A stretch of DNA of 64,000 nt from Rhizobium sp. 11515TR (GTDB lineage: Bacteria; Pseudomonadota; Alphaproteobacteria; Rhizobiales; Rhizobiaceae), in assembly GCF_002277895.1 (NCBI RefSeq), contig NZ_CP023000.1, forward strand, positions 1,240,001 through 1,304,000, in the 5' to 3' direction. The position numbers and the translations under genes are program-made. Positions 8,084 to 17,113 of this stretch are shown here, in pieces; position 1 is the stretch's first letter; each line of letters begins with the position of its first letter. Below the pieces are notes generated by a model, which was given only the letters and a program-made list of their open reading frames with translations, was not told where the DNA came from and did not search any database.

Positions 8084-10084
8084 CTAAAGGCGCTGTTTTC
8101 CATGAGCCAAGTTGCCTTTTGGTGCAGGCCTTTGGTCATCCAAGAGGCGCAGAAGAAGGTTCCGCCTTTTCCCGCGTTGGGCAAGATCAATGTCGCTGAC
8201 AAGCATTGCGCCACCCTCACGCCGCTCCAGGGTGATCTTGCGGCTATGGAAGGCCTCCAGCTCGGCTCTGTGCCCGACGCTGATAATGGTGACCTTCGGC
8301 AGTTCGCGGATCACCATCTCCATCATCTTGTCCTGGCTCTTTTCGTCGAGCGCTGATGTTGCCTCATCCAGGACGATGATATCGGGATCGTGTAGCAGAA
8401 GACGCGCGAATGCGAGTCTCTGTTTCTCGCCGCCCGACAGCGTCTGGTCCCATGGCGCATCTTCCTCAATTCTGTCGTTGAGATAGTCAAGGCCGACCTT
8501 CTCAATGGCCGCTTTGATCTCGTCCAGAGTCCAGTCCTCAGCTGCTCGGGGATAGGCGACGGCGCGGCGAAGTGTGCCTGATGGGATATAGGGTCGCTGT
8601 GGCAACATGAACAATCGGCTATCGGGATGAAAATCGACGCTGCCGTGGCCCCAGGGCCAAAGACCGGAAATCGCCCGTACGAGCGTGCTTTTTCCCGTGC
8701 CGGATTCTCCGGCGACCAAAACCCGTTCACCAGGATCGATCTCGACCTCCGTTTCCTTGACCACGGACGTGCCATCGTCGAGCGTGACGGAGAGATCATT
8801 CAGGCGCAACATCGCCTTGCCTTCGGTTTCACCGTGCTTGATGCGTCCGAGGGAATCGCTCTTTTCGGCGCGTTCCAAGCCGTCAAGGGACGTCATGAGT
8901 GAAGCGACGCGATGTGCGGAGGCATTCCAGTCGGCAAGTCGCGGATAGTTGTCCACCAACCATCCGAACGCACTCTGCACGATGGCGAAGGCAGAGGCGG
9001 ACTGCATTACTTGACCGAGCGTCATACTGCCTTCGAGAAATTTCGGTGCGCAAAGCAGGACCGGCACGACGGGTGCGATCAGCATCGATCCCTGCGAGAT
9101 AAGTGTCGTGCGCATGTATTGGTGCGCCAACCGTGCCCATTGCCTCAGCACATTGCCAAAAGTCCTTTCGAGGTCATTACGCTCCTCCTCTTCGCCGCCG
9201 AGCAATGCGATGCTCTCGCCGTTTTCGCGCACATGTGTCAGCGTATAGCGAAATTCGGCTTCCACCTGGTTCTTGACCTCGGAAATCTCCACGAAGTGGC
9301 GGCCTATGACTGCCATCGAGGTGGATGTGATCACGGCATAGAGAACCGCGGTGACGACAAGAAAGCCAGGGATTGTGATGACTGAACCAGCGATCTGGAA
9401 CGATAGGGCGCCGCCGATCGTCCACAGGACTACGATGAAGGTCGATGCCGACAGGAATGCAGAAATGACGCCGGCCAGGAAATCGACTGGGGACTCGGTG
9501 GCGATCCGCAAATCCTCGGAGAGGCGCGCCTCCGGGTTCTTGTGGCCTTCACCGCCGATCAGATTCAGCTGATAATAACGGCCATTCGCGAGCCAGCGCG
9601 CGATGAGCCCGGTCGTCAGCCAGGAACGCCATCGCCTCTGGATCATCATGCGAATGTAGACTTGTACCGTAACAAGGGCGACACTTCCGAGCACCAGGGG
9701 CAGAAACACCGCGCTCAGGACATAAACGGTGTGGGCATTGCGTTGCTCAATGGCGTCAAAAATCGCGCGGTTCCAGATATTAATGCCATACTGGACGCAG
9801 ACGTTCAGGCCGATCAGCGCAAGTAGTCCGATCGTGCACGGCCACGCAAAGCCGTCTCCGCGGCGACTCCAGTAGCCCCGCGCACTGATCCAGAAACGTG
9901 CAAGCAAGTACCCTTTGCGTGCCCGTTCTGCCTCCTCAGGCGTCATGTCCGGATCGGGTTCAATGATATTTGCTGGTGGCTCGACATCAATAGCCGGGGC
10001 TTTCTCCCGGCGTGGCCTTTCACGCCCAGGCGACTTGGCGCCATCGACCGATTTCGAATTGGATTTAACGTCGGTCATAAGCAT
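8084..10084 (-). CDS. SbmA/BacA-type ABC transporter with fused ATPase (BclA/YddA-like)
   Basis: A 666-residue half-transporter. Residues about 60-400 form the SbmA/BacA-like membrane domain (GYWSRRGDGFAWP, then several helices; WNRAIFDAIEQRN near 110). The C-terminal ATPase has Walker A GESGTGKST, signature LSGGEKQRLAFARLLL and Walker B IIVLDEATSALD. It belongs to COG4178, a group linked to vitamin B12, bleomycin and antimicrobial-peptide transport. Bradyrhizobial BclA, with the same architecture, imports NCR peptides during symbiosis. The N-terminal 55 residues are a charged disordered extension. It stands alone on the minus strand among stress genes. The substrate here is unproven. Confidence 0.85.
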   Translation of the reverse strand: MLMTDVKSNSKSVDGAKSPGRERPRREKAPAIDVEPPANIIEPDPDMTPEEAERARKGYLLARFWISARGYWSRRGDGFAWPCTIGLLALIGLNVCVQYGINIWNRAIFDAIEQRNAHTVYVLSAVFLPLVLGSVALVTVQVYIRMMIQRRWRSWLTTGLIARWLANGRYYQLNLIGGEGHKNPEARLSEDLRIATESPVDFLAGVISAFLSASTFIVVLWTIGGALSFQIAGSVITIPGFLVVTAVLYAVITSTSMAVIGRHFVEISEVKNQVEAEFRYTLTHVRENGESIALLGGEEEERNDLERTFGNVLRQWARLAHQYMRTTLISQGSMLIAPVVPVLLCAPKFLEGSMTLGQVMQSASAFAIVQSAFGWLVDNYPRLADWNASAHRVASLMTSLDGLERAEKSDSLGRIKHGETEGKAMLRLNDLSVTLDDGTSVVKETEVEIDPGERVLVAGESGTGKSTLVRAISGLWPWGHGSVDFHPDSRLFMLPQRPYIPSGTLRRAVAYPRAAEDWTLDEIKAAIEKVGLDYLNDRIEEDAPWDQTLSGGEKQRLAFARLLLHDPDIIVLDEATSALDEKSQDKMMEMVIRELPKVTIISVGHRAELEAFHSRKITLERREGGAMLVSDIDLAQRGKRRNLLLRLLDDQRPAPKGNLAHGKQRL

Positions 10085-10364
10085 GACAACGGACTAAAAT
10101 TCAAAAAGTTTCACAATATGAATGTAGTCGATGGTGGCGGCCATGTGTCGGGAAAATGAGGCAGTTGTTACGCGAACCCTCGGCAAGTAACGGCAGGTAC
10201 ATGTAAAAGCGTAAGTGGGTTGGTTACCGTATCTCACCCCCCGAAGAAGGAAGGTTCACTCTCGCCGCTGGAAGAACGTATCTCATGGACGGATCGCGTG
10301 CCCTTGCCTCGTCTTAGCCAGTGCTATTGCGCAGATGGCAGCGCCAATGATGAGACGGCTTCAG
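10085..10364. other. Intergenic stretch without a recognised gene
   Basis: The gap between the divergent ABC exporter and the small gene at 10413 is 328 bases. Apart from the EcfG-type promoter at 10365-10390, I see no gene, no clear hairpin with a T-run and no extended repeat. It must contain the promoter of the minus-strand exporter, for which no GGAAC element is visible. Confidence 0.5.
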
Positions 10365-10390
10365 GGAACCCGTCCATCGTAAATGGCGTT
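10365..10390 (+). promoter_or_regulatory. EcfG-type promoter for the Rmf-like gene
   Basis: GGAAC at 10365-10369, 18 bases, then GTT at 10388-10390 (CGTT when the preceding base is counted). It ends 22 bases before the ATG at 10413, with the AGGAGG ribosome binding site in between. Confidence 0.58.
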
Positions 10391-10412
10391 TCAATGTCAG
10401 GAGGAATTCATC

Positions 10413-10661
10413 ATGTGCCCGCAAAAGCCAATCACAGCTTCGCTTTTCGCACCCGCGCTTGGGCTGCCGAATCCGATACAATACTATCCCGAGCAATCAC
10501 CCCGTCTTCCCGCTTCAGAGAGTGAAAAAGAAGCGTATGAGGAGGGAGTCAAGGCGGGAAAATGTGAAGCCGAGAATAGAAAGAACCCTTATCCTGACAA
10601 CAGCGAACAGGCCAAAGCCTACGAGCACGGTTACCTCGATGGTCAGAAGATCCGGTCGTAG
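10413..10661 (+). CDS. Small Rmf-like protein
   Basis: An 82-residue protein with a strong AGGAGG before the ATG at 10413. Its C-terminal half (EAYEEGVKAG..., then NPYPDNSEQAKAYEHGYLDG) follows the pattern of ribosome modulation factor-like proteins: an A-x-x-x-G helix, then N-P-[YF], then a W/Y-x-x-G-[YF] helix. Ribosome modulation factor drives ribosome hibernation in stationary phase, which would fit the EcfG-type promoter. The match is a short motif only, so the assignment is tentative; it could be one of the related small proteins of unknown role. Confidence 0.55.
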   Translation: MCPQKPITASLFAPALGLPNPIQYYPEQSPRLPASESEKEAYEEGVKAGKCEAENRKNPYPDNSEQAKAYEHGYLDGQKIRS

Positions 10662-10823
10662 CTACACAATGGCGGACGATGATCTCATACGTGTTCATTG
10701 TGCAATGCGACGGCTTTAGTGGATTAGCATAGAGCCGTGTCGAACGGTGATCGATGCGTCCGATGGTCGGCGACGAAGGCTTCCAATGCCCGGCTTTTCC
10801 AGTGACTACCTCTTCTGATAGTG

Positions 10824-10848
10824 GGAACATAAAGGGCCTCTGCTTGTT
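10824..10848 (+). promoter_or_regulatory. EcfG-type promoter for the TPP enzyme gene
   Basis: GGAAC at 10824-10828, 17 bases, then GTT at 10846-10848. It lies 44 bases before the ATG at 10893 and fits the EcfG/RpoE2 consensus. Confidence 0.6.
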
Positions 10849-10892
10849 GGACCCCACGCGCTTTGATGGCGCGTGACAAGTGGAGATGGATC

Positions 10893-12680
10893 ATGGCAAA
10901 GACGGTTGGCGACTTTATCGTGCAGCGCCTTTACGATTGGGGCGTGCGGCGCATCTTCGGCTATCCCGGAGATGGCATCAACGGTCTCTTCGGGGCTTTA
11001 AACCGGGCTGAGGGAAAGATTGAATTCATTCAGGCTCGTCACGAGGAGATGGCCGCCTTCATGGCATCGGCCTATGCCAAATTTTCGGGCAAGCTTGGCG
11101 TTTGCGTCGCGACGTCTGGACCGGGTGCCACGCATCTGGTGACGGGCCTCTATGATGCGCGATTGGATCATCAACCTGTGTTGGCGCTTGTCGGCCAGCA
11201 GGCCCGTCGGGCAATCGGCGGCCACTATCAGCAGGAAGTCGATCTCGCGTCGCTCTTCAAGGATGTTGCAGGCAACTTCGTCCATCAGGCATCAGCTCCC
11301 GCACAGGTACGCCATCTGGTCGATCGGGCCGCGCGCATCGCGCTGGCGAACAAGACGGTCACTGCCGTCATCCTGCCGAACGACCTGCAGGAGATGCCCT
11401 ATGAGACGCCGCCACGCAAGCATGGCTCGGTCATGTCGGGCGTCGGCTATGTGGCACCGAGAACGGTGCCGCATGAGATCGATCTGAAGCGCGCCGCGTC
11501 GGTCCTGAATGCCGGAAAGAGGATCGCTATGCTCGTCGGTGCCGGCGCGCTCGGCGCGACCGAAGAGCTGATCGCGGTCGCGGACCGGCTGGGAGCAGGA
11601 GTGGCGAAAGCCTTGCTCGGCAAGGCCGCCCTACCGGACGATCTGGCGTGGGTTACCGGCTCCATCGGCCTCCTGGGTACCGAACCGTCCTGGGACCTGA
11701 TGCGAGACTGCGATACCCTGCTGGTCGTCGGCTCCGGTTTTCCCTATTCGGAGTTCCTGCCCGAAGAAGGTGATGCAAAAGGGGTCCAGATCGATATCCG
11801 GCCTGACATGCTCTCCCTGCGTTATCCCATGGAGGTCAATCTTGTCGGCGACGCCCGGGAGACTTTGCAGGCACTGTTGCCGCTTCTCAAGCAGAAGCAG
11901 GATCTCTCCTGGCGCAAGGAGATCGAGACTAATGTCGGCGAGTGGTGGCGAACGCTGGAGGCGAGGGCGCACGCGGAAGCCAATCCGGTCAACCCGCAGC
12001 GTGTCGTCTGGGAGCTTTCGCCACGCCTGCCCGACGGTGTCATCGTCACGAGCGATTCCGGTTCGTGCGCCAATTGGTACGCGCGCGATTTGCGCATGCG
12101 CCGCGGCATGATGGCGTCTTTGTCCGGCGGTCTCGCATCCATGGGGGCGGCGGTGCCCTATGCGATCGCCGCGAAAGTCGCGCATCCGGATCGGCCAATC
12201 GTCGCCCTGGTCGGTGATGGCGCCATGCAGATGAACAACATGGCGGAGTTGATCACCGTGACGAAATACTGGCGCAAATGGTCCGACCCGCGCATGGTCA
12301 TCTGCGTCTTCAACAATGAGGATCTCAACCAGGTAACTTGGGAGCAACGCGTCATGGAAGGCGACCCCAAATTTGATGCCTCGCAGCGGATTCCCGATGT
12401 CCCCTATCATCGCTTCGCCGATATGATCGGCCTTCAGGGCATTTTCGTCGATCGACCAGAGGCGCTTGGCGCCGCCTGGGATGAAGCGCTTGCCGCCGAG
12501 CGGCCTGTCGTGCTCGAGGTCAAGACGGATCCTGAAGTCCCGCCAATACCGCCGCACCTGACTTTCGAGCAGATGCGCAACCTGACCGCCGCCCTGCTGA
12601 AAGGGGATCCTGAAGAAAGCGGTGTGGTCAAAGGGACGCTGAGACAGGCGCTGAGTGCGATCCTTCCCGGTCGGCGCTAA
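10893..12680 (+). CDS. Thiamine pyrophosphate-dependent enzyme (pyruvate oxidase/acetolactate synthase-like)
   Basis: A 595-residue member of the PoxB/acetolactate synthase family. The N-terminal TPP-binding domain carries FGYPGDGINGLFGAL and the catalytic-glutamate region QARHEEMAAFMASAYAK (about residues 45-61). A central domain of about 190-330 follows, and the C-terminal TPP domain has GDGAMQMNN plus a downstream FNNEDLN, the Mg-TPP motif. Likely reactions are decarboxylation of pyruvate or another 2-oxo acid; sequence alone does not distinguish quinone-linked oxidase from other activities. The ATG at 10893 is preferred over 10863 because GGAGA stands upstream and the protein then begins at the family N-terminus. 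An EcfG-type promoter precedes it. Confidence 0.85.
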   Translation: MAKTVGDFIVQRLYDWGVRRIFGYPGDGINGLFGALNRAEGKIEFIQARHEEMAAFMASAYAKFSGKLGVCVATSGPGATHLVTGLYDARLDHQPVLALVGQQARRAIGGHYQQEVDLASLFKDVAGNFVHQASAPAQVRHLVDRAARIALANKTVTAVILPNDLQEMPYETPPRKHGSVMSGVGYVAPRTVPHEIDLKRAASVLNAGKRIAMLVGAGALGATEELIAVADRLGAGVAKALLGKAALPDDLAWVTGSIGLLGTEPSWDLMRDCDTLLVVGSGFPYSEFLPEEGDAKGVQIDIRPDMLSLRYPMEVNLVGDARETLQALLPLLKQKQDLSWRKEIETNVGEWWRTLEARAHAEANPVNPQRVVWELSPRLPDGVIVTSDSGSCANWYARDLRMRRGMMASLSGGLASMGAAVPYAIAAKVAHPDRPIVALVGDGAMQMNNMAELITVTKYWRKWSDPRMVICVFNNEDLNQVTWEQRVMEGDPKFDASQRIPDVPYHRFADMIGLQGIFVDRPEALGAAWDEALAAERPVVLEVKTDPEVPPIPPHLTFEQMRNLTAALLKGDPEESGVVKGTLRQALSAILPGRR

Positions 12681-12727
12681 ATAGGTGAACGACGACAGGC
12701 AAATGGCGGCCGAGATGAGGTGCTGCG

Positions 12728-12752
12728 GGAACCAATGTGGGGAAGGGTGGTT
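12728..12752 (+). promoter_or_regulatory. EcfG-type promoter for the 91-residue protein gene
   Basis: GGAAC at 12728-12732, 17 bases, then GTT at 12750-12752, about 107 bases before the GTG start at 12860. Confidence 0.57.
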
Positions 12753-12859
12753 TGGATCGATATCAATCGATCCAGCAGGTTCCGAATGAGATGTGAGCAT
12801 GGCCGAGACGGCGAAGTGCTCCGGACGCAGCGACAGGCGACAATTTCAGGAGGTGTAAG

Positions 12860-13135
12860 GTGGAAACCTATCACAGATATCGCAAGAACGACGCGCCGCC
12901 AGGCTCCATCGTCATCAAGTTCTACCATTCCGGCGATCAGATCCGAGGATTCCTGCGCAAGGTCACATCGCCGGGGGAAGATGACACGATTTTTCCGGGT
13001 GAGGAAATGGAGCCAGAGGACGCCTTCCGAGCCGCTCGCAACAAGATGTCCGATGAACTTATGCGGCCCATCTATGTCGAACTGTCGGAAGGCGTGAATT
13101 GGAATCCGGCCTGGGGGCGGCTTGAACAAGCATGA
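12860..13135 (+). CDS. Small hypothetical protein, stress-island
   Basis: A 91-residue soluble protein starting at GTG 12860 after a clear CAGGAGGT. It is rich in charged and aromatic residues (METYHRYRKND..., then VIKFYHSGDQIRGFLRKV) with a probable beta-strand start and a helix near residues 50-65. I do not recognise the family. It lies downstream of an EcfG-type promoter and converges on the DUF72 gene. Confidence 0.6.
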   Translation: METYHRYRKNDAPPGSIVIKFYHSGDQIRGFLRKVTSPGEDDTIFPGEEMEPEDAFRAARNKMSDELMRPIYVELSEGVNWNPAWGRLEQA

Positions 13136-13154
13136 TGCCGCCGCATGCTCTTCC

Positions 13155-14047
13155 TTATGGGCTCTTTTGCCAGACCAGGCCAAGATACCGGCTGAGCCGC
13201 TGCGCATCGGCTGGCGCCCGCACTTTCACATCATTATCGAAATAGACATAGACATCGCGGCCACGTCGTGACCGCTTCAGCGGCTTCAGGACACGATTGG
13301 CATTGTCCGGCTCGCGCCCATGCGCCCAATCGTCGATGCGCTCCGCCCATACGCTCAACGCTTCGTCATCGTAACCGCTGACATATAGCTCCTCCGAACC
13401 ATGCAGACGGCAATAGACAAAGTCCGCGGTGACATCCATCAGCAACGGCCATTCGACGGTATCGGCGCAAACGAGCCCGATTCGATGTTTCCGCAAGAGT
13501 TCAATGAAGTCGGCATGCACGAAGCTCTCGTTGCGGATTTCGAATGCATGCCGGATCGGTCTCCTTTTGTCCGCAATCAGCCAATCTCGGCCGTTCAAGC
13601 GCTCATCATGCCGCTTGGCCAGGGAAATTGCCTCATCCGTGTTCTTTGGCAGCATCTGAATGAAATTGGAGAACAGTTCTCGATCGAACCGCAGCCGGGG
13701 TGGAAACTGCCATAGGATGGGACCGAGCTTTGCTCCCAGCCGCAATAGCCGGAAGCCATGAAATTGGCAAGCGGCACCTCGATATCGCGAAGCCTTCGCA
13801 GATGAGTTATGTAGCGTGATCCCTTGACCGCAAAAACGAAGTCATCCGGAGTGGCCTCCCGCCATCTTGCGAAGGTTTCGGGTGTCTGTAGGCCGTAGAA
13901 TGTGCCGTTGATTTCGATGGATGGAAATTGCGAGGAGGCGTAGGACAACTCGTTTTTCTGAGCGAGTTCCTTCGGATAGAAAACGCCGCGCCAGGGCGCG
14001 TAGGTCCAGCCGGAAATTCCGATGCGGATCGTTCCAGTTTTTACCAT
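13155..14047 (-). pseudogene. DUF72 (YecE-like) gene with a one-base frameshift
   Basis: The two reading frames together give a full-length DUF72 protein. The first (from ATG 14047) begins MVKTGTIRIGISGWTYAPWR and continues to PLANFMASG. The second takes over with LLRLGAKLGPILWQFPPRLR and runs to the stop at 13155. The join lies at about 13750-13757, where one base appears to be missing. The total of 893 bases is one short of a whole number of codons (297 residues expected). DUF72 proteins are TIM-barrel-like and of unknown biochemical role. The break may be genuine decay or a base lost in sequencing at a short C or G run. Confidence 0.8.
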
Positions 14048-14118
14048 GGTTCATATCGCGTCCGGATCGGCTCGCCTGTGCAAGAGACGATATCGCAATT
14101 CACTGCCTATCGACCCTG

Positions 14119-14328
14119 TCAGGTAACGTTGATGGACGGCAGGAACGACATGACCTCGTTGCGTTGCCTTGGTGTCAGACTTTCGATTTCCCTTTTCCAA
14201 AAGGTTTCAGCTTCAGGCGGATCAGCCTCCCAGCTGTTGGTCGACAGGATGTTGTCGTCCATTACCAGAAGTCTTTTTCCACCGAGTCTTAGATATTCTT
14301 CGGCAAGTTCCTGGGCGCCGTTCATCAT
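14119..14328 (-). CDS. Small acidic hypothetical protein
   Basis: A 69-residue protein starting at the double ATG 14328/14325 after AGGAG. It contains KRLLVMDDNILSTNSW in the centre and a helical, charged C-terminus with REIESLTPRQRNEVMSFLP. I do not recognise it. The pattern suggests a small cytoplasmic rhizobial protein. It lies on the minus strand between the DUF72 gene and a small secreted-protein gene, separated from the latter by two strong hairpins, so it is probably expressed from its own promoter. Confidence 0.55.
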   Translation of the reverse strand: MMNGAQELAEEYLRLGGKRLLVMDDNILSTNSWEADPPEAETFWKREIESLTPRQRNEVMSFLPSINVT

Positions 14329-14354
14329 GATTTTTCTCCTTGACCGGGCTGCCT

Positions 14355-14432
14355 GCTGCCGGTGACCCACACCACGGACACCGGCAGCTAGGAGGCGTGC
14401 GAATGCGGGTAGCATTCCGGATTTCGCACGCC
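14355..14432 (-). terminator. Two back-to-back hairpins after the small secreted-protein gene
   Basis: Two perfect 10-bp stems lie in tandem: GGCGTGCGAA (14394-14403) with TTCGCACGCC (14423-14432), and GCTGCCGGTG (14355-14364) with CACCGGCAGC (14379-14388). The first begins five bases past the stop of the minus-strand gene ending at 14437. Neither is followed by a long T-run, so they could be processing or stabilising structures rather than strong intrinsic terminators. Confidence 0.5.
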
Positions 14433-14436
14433 GTTA

Positions 14437-14763
14437 TTATTGCGGGCAATTTTTGCTGGATGTGGTGTCGCTCGACTGGCTGTTGTTTTGCGTATCCGTA
14501 CCTTGCGTCGTGTTCTTGCCGGTTTTCATGGCATTGCAGTCCTGGGACTGGCCGTTGGAATTTGGAGTGCCATTGGTTCCAGTCGTATTGCTATTGGCAC
14601 CTCCATTTCCGTTGGAGGTGCCATCGTTCTGCGAACCGGTGCCGGCGCCGTTACCACTTCCGGAACCGCCCGTGCCTGTTCCGCCGGAGCCTGATTGCTG
14701 AGCCATGGCTGCTGTAGCCATGCCGATCGAAAGGGCACAGACTGCGATCATTCTCGTCAACAT
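14437..14763 (-). CDS. Small secreted Gly/Asn/Ser/Thr-rich protein
   Basis: A 108-residue protein with a Sec signal peptide (MLTRMIAVCALSIGMATAAMAQ) and a disordered mature part of Gly, Ser, Asn, Thr and Gln with two cysteines (QDCNAMK near residue 80 and KNCPQ at the end). It resembles the low-complexity segment of the DUF1236 protein at 6007-6849 but has no folded domain. AAAGGA precedes the ATG at 14763; a much longer in-frame reading would bury the signal peptide. A degenerate EcfG-like element, GGAAA-N18-GTT (14822-14797 on the minus strand), lies upstream. Function unknown. Confidence 0.6.
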   Translation of the reverse strand: MLTRMIAVCALSIGMATAAMAQQSGSGGTGTGGSGSGNGAGTGSQNDGTSNGNGGANSNTTGTNGTPNSNGQSQDCNAMKTGKNTTQGTDTQNNSQSSDTTSSKNCPQ

Positions 14764-14932
14764 TGGTATTTCCTTTCTTTGGCTTTGCCGCCTTCCAACT
14801 CCAACGGCGGGCAGTTGTTTCCGGATTTTCCAATATTTGCTCGCCGAAATCAGATCAGGGGTGTCGGGATAACCGGTGGACACCGCTGGTTGCCAATGGA
14901 GGCGGTCGGCGATGTCGAGAGAGGTCGCGCCA

Positions 14933-17026
14933 TCAGGCGAGCATGCGGATACGGGGCTCGCGGTCCCAGTAACGCTTGGGTGCGGCACTCAGGAAGGAGG
15001 CGAGATCCACGATACCGGCGTCGGGTTGAATGCCCGCCTTGTCGAGAAGCGCCTTGGCGGCAGGGTCATGACCGATCGCCTTTAGGTGTCCGAAAGCATC
15101 CATCACCCATTGCACGGCTGCGCCCTCGTTGAGGAGCGAGGCTGCGCCTTCCTTCGAGAGGATGACGACAACGGCATCGAAAAGCTGCGAAGGCGAACCA
15201 AGGAGCTGTCCGTCGGCACGGATCGTATTTCCGTCGGAAAGCTTCGTCTCCCCGACCTTGGGAGCGACGATAAAGGGCCTCGCCTTGGCATCGTTCAGGG
15301 CGCCGACGAGATCGGAGATCGCCTTGGCGTCGCTTCCGCCGGCGATCAATATGCCGATCTGCCGTCCCTCCAGTGTCTCCTTCATGTTCTTATGAATGGA
15401 AAGTGCGGCGGACGCATCGAGATCGATCGGTTCACGCGCCGGCAAATTCCTGGTCGGGTTGATGAGCCCGAGGCCCGCGGCGACCCTGTTGGCAAGCCCT
15501 GCATCGACATTCATGAGGTTTCCGACCATGCGGGGCTGTACGTGCTGAAGCTGCACCTTCGATAATTCGAAGACGAAGGCTGATGCGATGTGAGCCTGTT
15601 CCGACGGCGTCTGGGATTTCCAGAAAAGACGCGCCTGACTGTAATGGTCGGCGAAGAGTTCACTGCGCACGCGCAGCTTGTCGCCCTGTTCATCCTTCGC
15701 AGCCTGATGCTCATAGGTGCGGAAACCCGTCACCGGACATTCGCGCGGGCCGCCGGTTTCGCTGTTCTCGCCAAGGCTATTCGGTTCGTAGTTTGCGCGG
15801 CCCTTCGGCACTTGCATCTGCATCTGCCCGTCGCGCTGGAAATTCATGACGGGGCATTTGGGCGCATTGATTGGCAGTTGATGGAAGTTCGCGGTCCCGA
15901 GGCGGGATTTCTGCGTGTCGAGATAGCTGAAGAGCCGGCCCTGCAGCAGGGGATCGTTGGTGAAATCGACGCCGGGAACGATGTTTGCCGGGCAGAACGC
16001 CACTTGCTCGGTCTCCGCGAAGAAATTGTCCGGATTGCGATCGAGAACCAGCCGTCCGACGATCTTTACCGGCAGTACCTCTTCCGGGATAATCTTTGTG
16101 GCATCGAGGACGTCGTAGGGAAGGTTTTCGGCAAAGGCATCGTCGAAGAGCTGAAGGCCCAGTTCCCATTCCGGAAAATGCCCGGCCGCAATCGCTTCGA
16201 ACAGGTCGCGGCGATGATAGTCGTTATCGGCCGCCTGCAACTTCAATGCCTCGTCCCAAACGAGCGATTGGATGCCGAGCTTCGGTTTCCAGTGGAATTT
16301 CACGAATGTGGATTTGCCGGCATCATTGACGAAGCGAAATGTGTGGACGCCGAAGCCTTGCATCATGCGCGGCGAGCGCGGAATGGCACGATCGGACATC
16401 GCCCACATCAGCATGTGCGTGGATTCCGGCATCAGCGACGCCCAGTCCCAGAACGTATCATGGGCGGTAGCCGCCTGCGGATACGCGCGGTCAGCTTCCA
16501 TCTTCACGGCATGCACAAGATCGGGGAATTTCATCGCGTCCTGAATGAAGAAGACGGGGATGTTGTTGCCGACAAGGTCCCAATTGCCCTGCTTTGTATA
16601 GAATTTCACGGCGAAGCCGCGCACGTCACGCGGCGTATCCACCGAGCCGGCACCGCCGGCAACCGTCGAAAAGCGGACGAAGACCGGCGTCTTTTCACCC
16701 TTGCGCTGAAACAGATCGGCGCTGGTTACATCGGATAGTGATTCATAAAGCTCGAAGAAGCCGTGCGCGGCCGAACCTCGCGCATGCACGATCCGTTCGG
16801 GAATGCGCTCATGGTCGAAATGGAAGATCTTTTCACGCAGGACGAAATCTTCCAGCAGCGTCGGGCCGCGAACGCCGGACTTCAGGCTATTCTGATTGTC
16901 CGACACCCGGATGCCCTGATTGGTGGTCAGATGCTCCGCGTCGCCAAGAGGACCGCTTTCGGGAATATGCTGGTGCGTCTCTCCGCCTTCGCCGCGCGAG
17001 GTTTCGAAACTCGTGTCCTTCGTCAT
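14933..17026 (-). CDS. katE: Large-subunit catalase (HPII/KatE type)
   Basis: A 697-residue monofunctional haem catalase of the large-subunit clade that converts hydrogen peroxide to water and oxygen. The distal histidine lies in RIVHARGSAAHGFF (about residue 81), the distal asparagine in DLVGNNIPVFFIQDAMKFPD, and the proximal tyrosine in RLFSYLDTQKSRLG. The last 160 residues form the extra class-I glutamine amidotransferase-like domain typical of HPII enzymes. The ATG at 17026 has AAAGAGA upstream; a longer reading from 17080 adds only non-conserved residues. An EcfG-type promoter stands 35-60 bases upstream, in line with the stationary-phase control of such catalases. Confidence 0.93.
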   Translation of the reverse strand: MTKDTSFETSRGEGGETHQHIPESGPLGDAEHLTTNQGIRVSDNQNSLKSGVRGPTLLEDFVLREKIFHFDHERIPERIVHARGSAAHGFFELYESLSDVTSADLFQRKGEKTPVFVRFSTVAGGAGSVDTPRDVRGFAVKFYTKQGNWDLVGNNIPVFFIQDAMKFPDLVHAVKMEADRAYPQAATAHDTFWDWASLMPESTHMLMWAMSDRAIPRSPRMMQGFGVHTFRFVNDAGKSTFVKFHWKPKLGIQSLVWDEALKLQAADNDYHRRDLFEAIAAGHFPEWELGLQLFDDAFAENLPYDVLDATKIIPEEVLPVKIVGRLVLDRNPDNFFAETEQVAFCPANIVPGVDFTNDPLLQGRLFSYLDTQKSRLGTANFHQLPINAPKCPVMNFQRDGQMQMQVPKGRANYEPNSLGENSETGGPRECPVTGFRTYEHQAAKDEQGDKLRVRSELFADHYSQARLFWKSQTPSEQAHIASAFVFELSKVQLQHVQPRMVGNLMNVDAGLANRVAAGLGLINPTRNLPAREPIDLDASAALSIHKNMKETLEGRQIGILIAGGSDAKAISDLVGALNDAKARPFIVAPKVGETKLSDGNTIRADGQLLGSPSQLFDAVVVILSKEGAASLLNEGAAVQWVMDAFGHLKAIGHDPAAKALLDKAGIQPDAGIVDLASFLSAAPKRYWDREPRIRMLA

Positions 17027-17060
17027 GATATTCTCTTTCTGCCGTTGGAACCGCTGACCG

Positions 17061-17086
17061 AACCTTTGTTCGGCCGGCAATGTTCC
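17061..17086 (-). promoter_or_regulatory. EcfG-type promoter for the catalase gene
   Basis: On the minus strand, GGAAC (17086-17082), 18 bases, then GTT (17063-17061). It ends 34 bases before the catalase ATG at 17026. Confidence 0.58.
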
Positions 17087-17113
17087 GATTGGCCGAGGTG
17101 GCGGCTGGTGGTC

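Noticed and set aside
15590..16738. A 382-codon plus-strand frame inside the catalase gene
   Set aside because: Antisense shadow of katE, whose catalytic motifs are intact on the minus strand.
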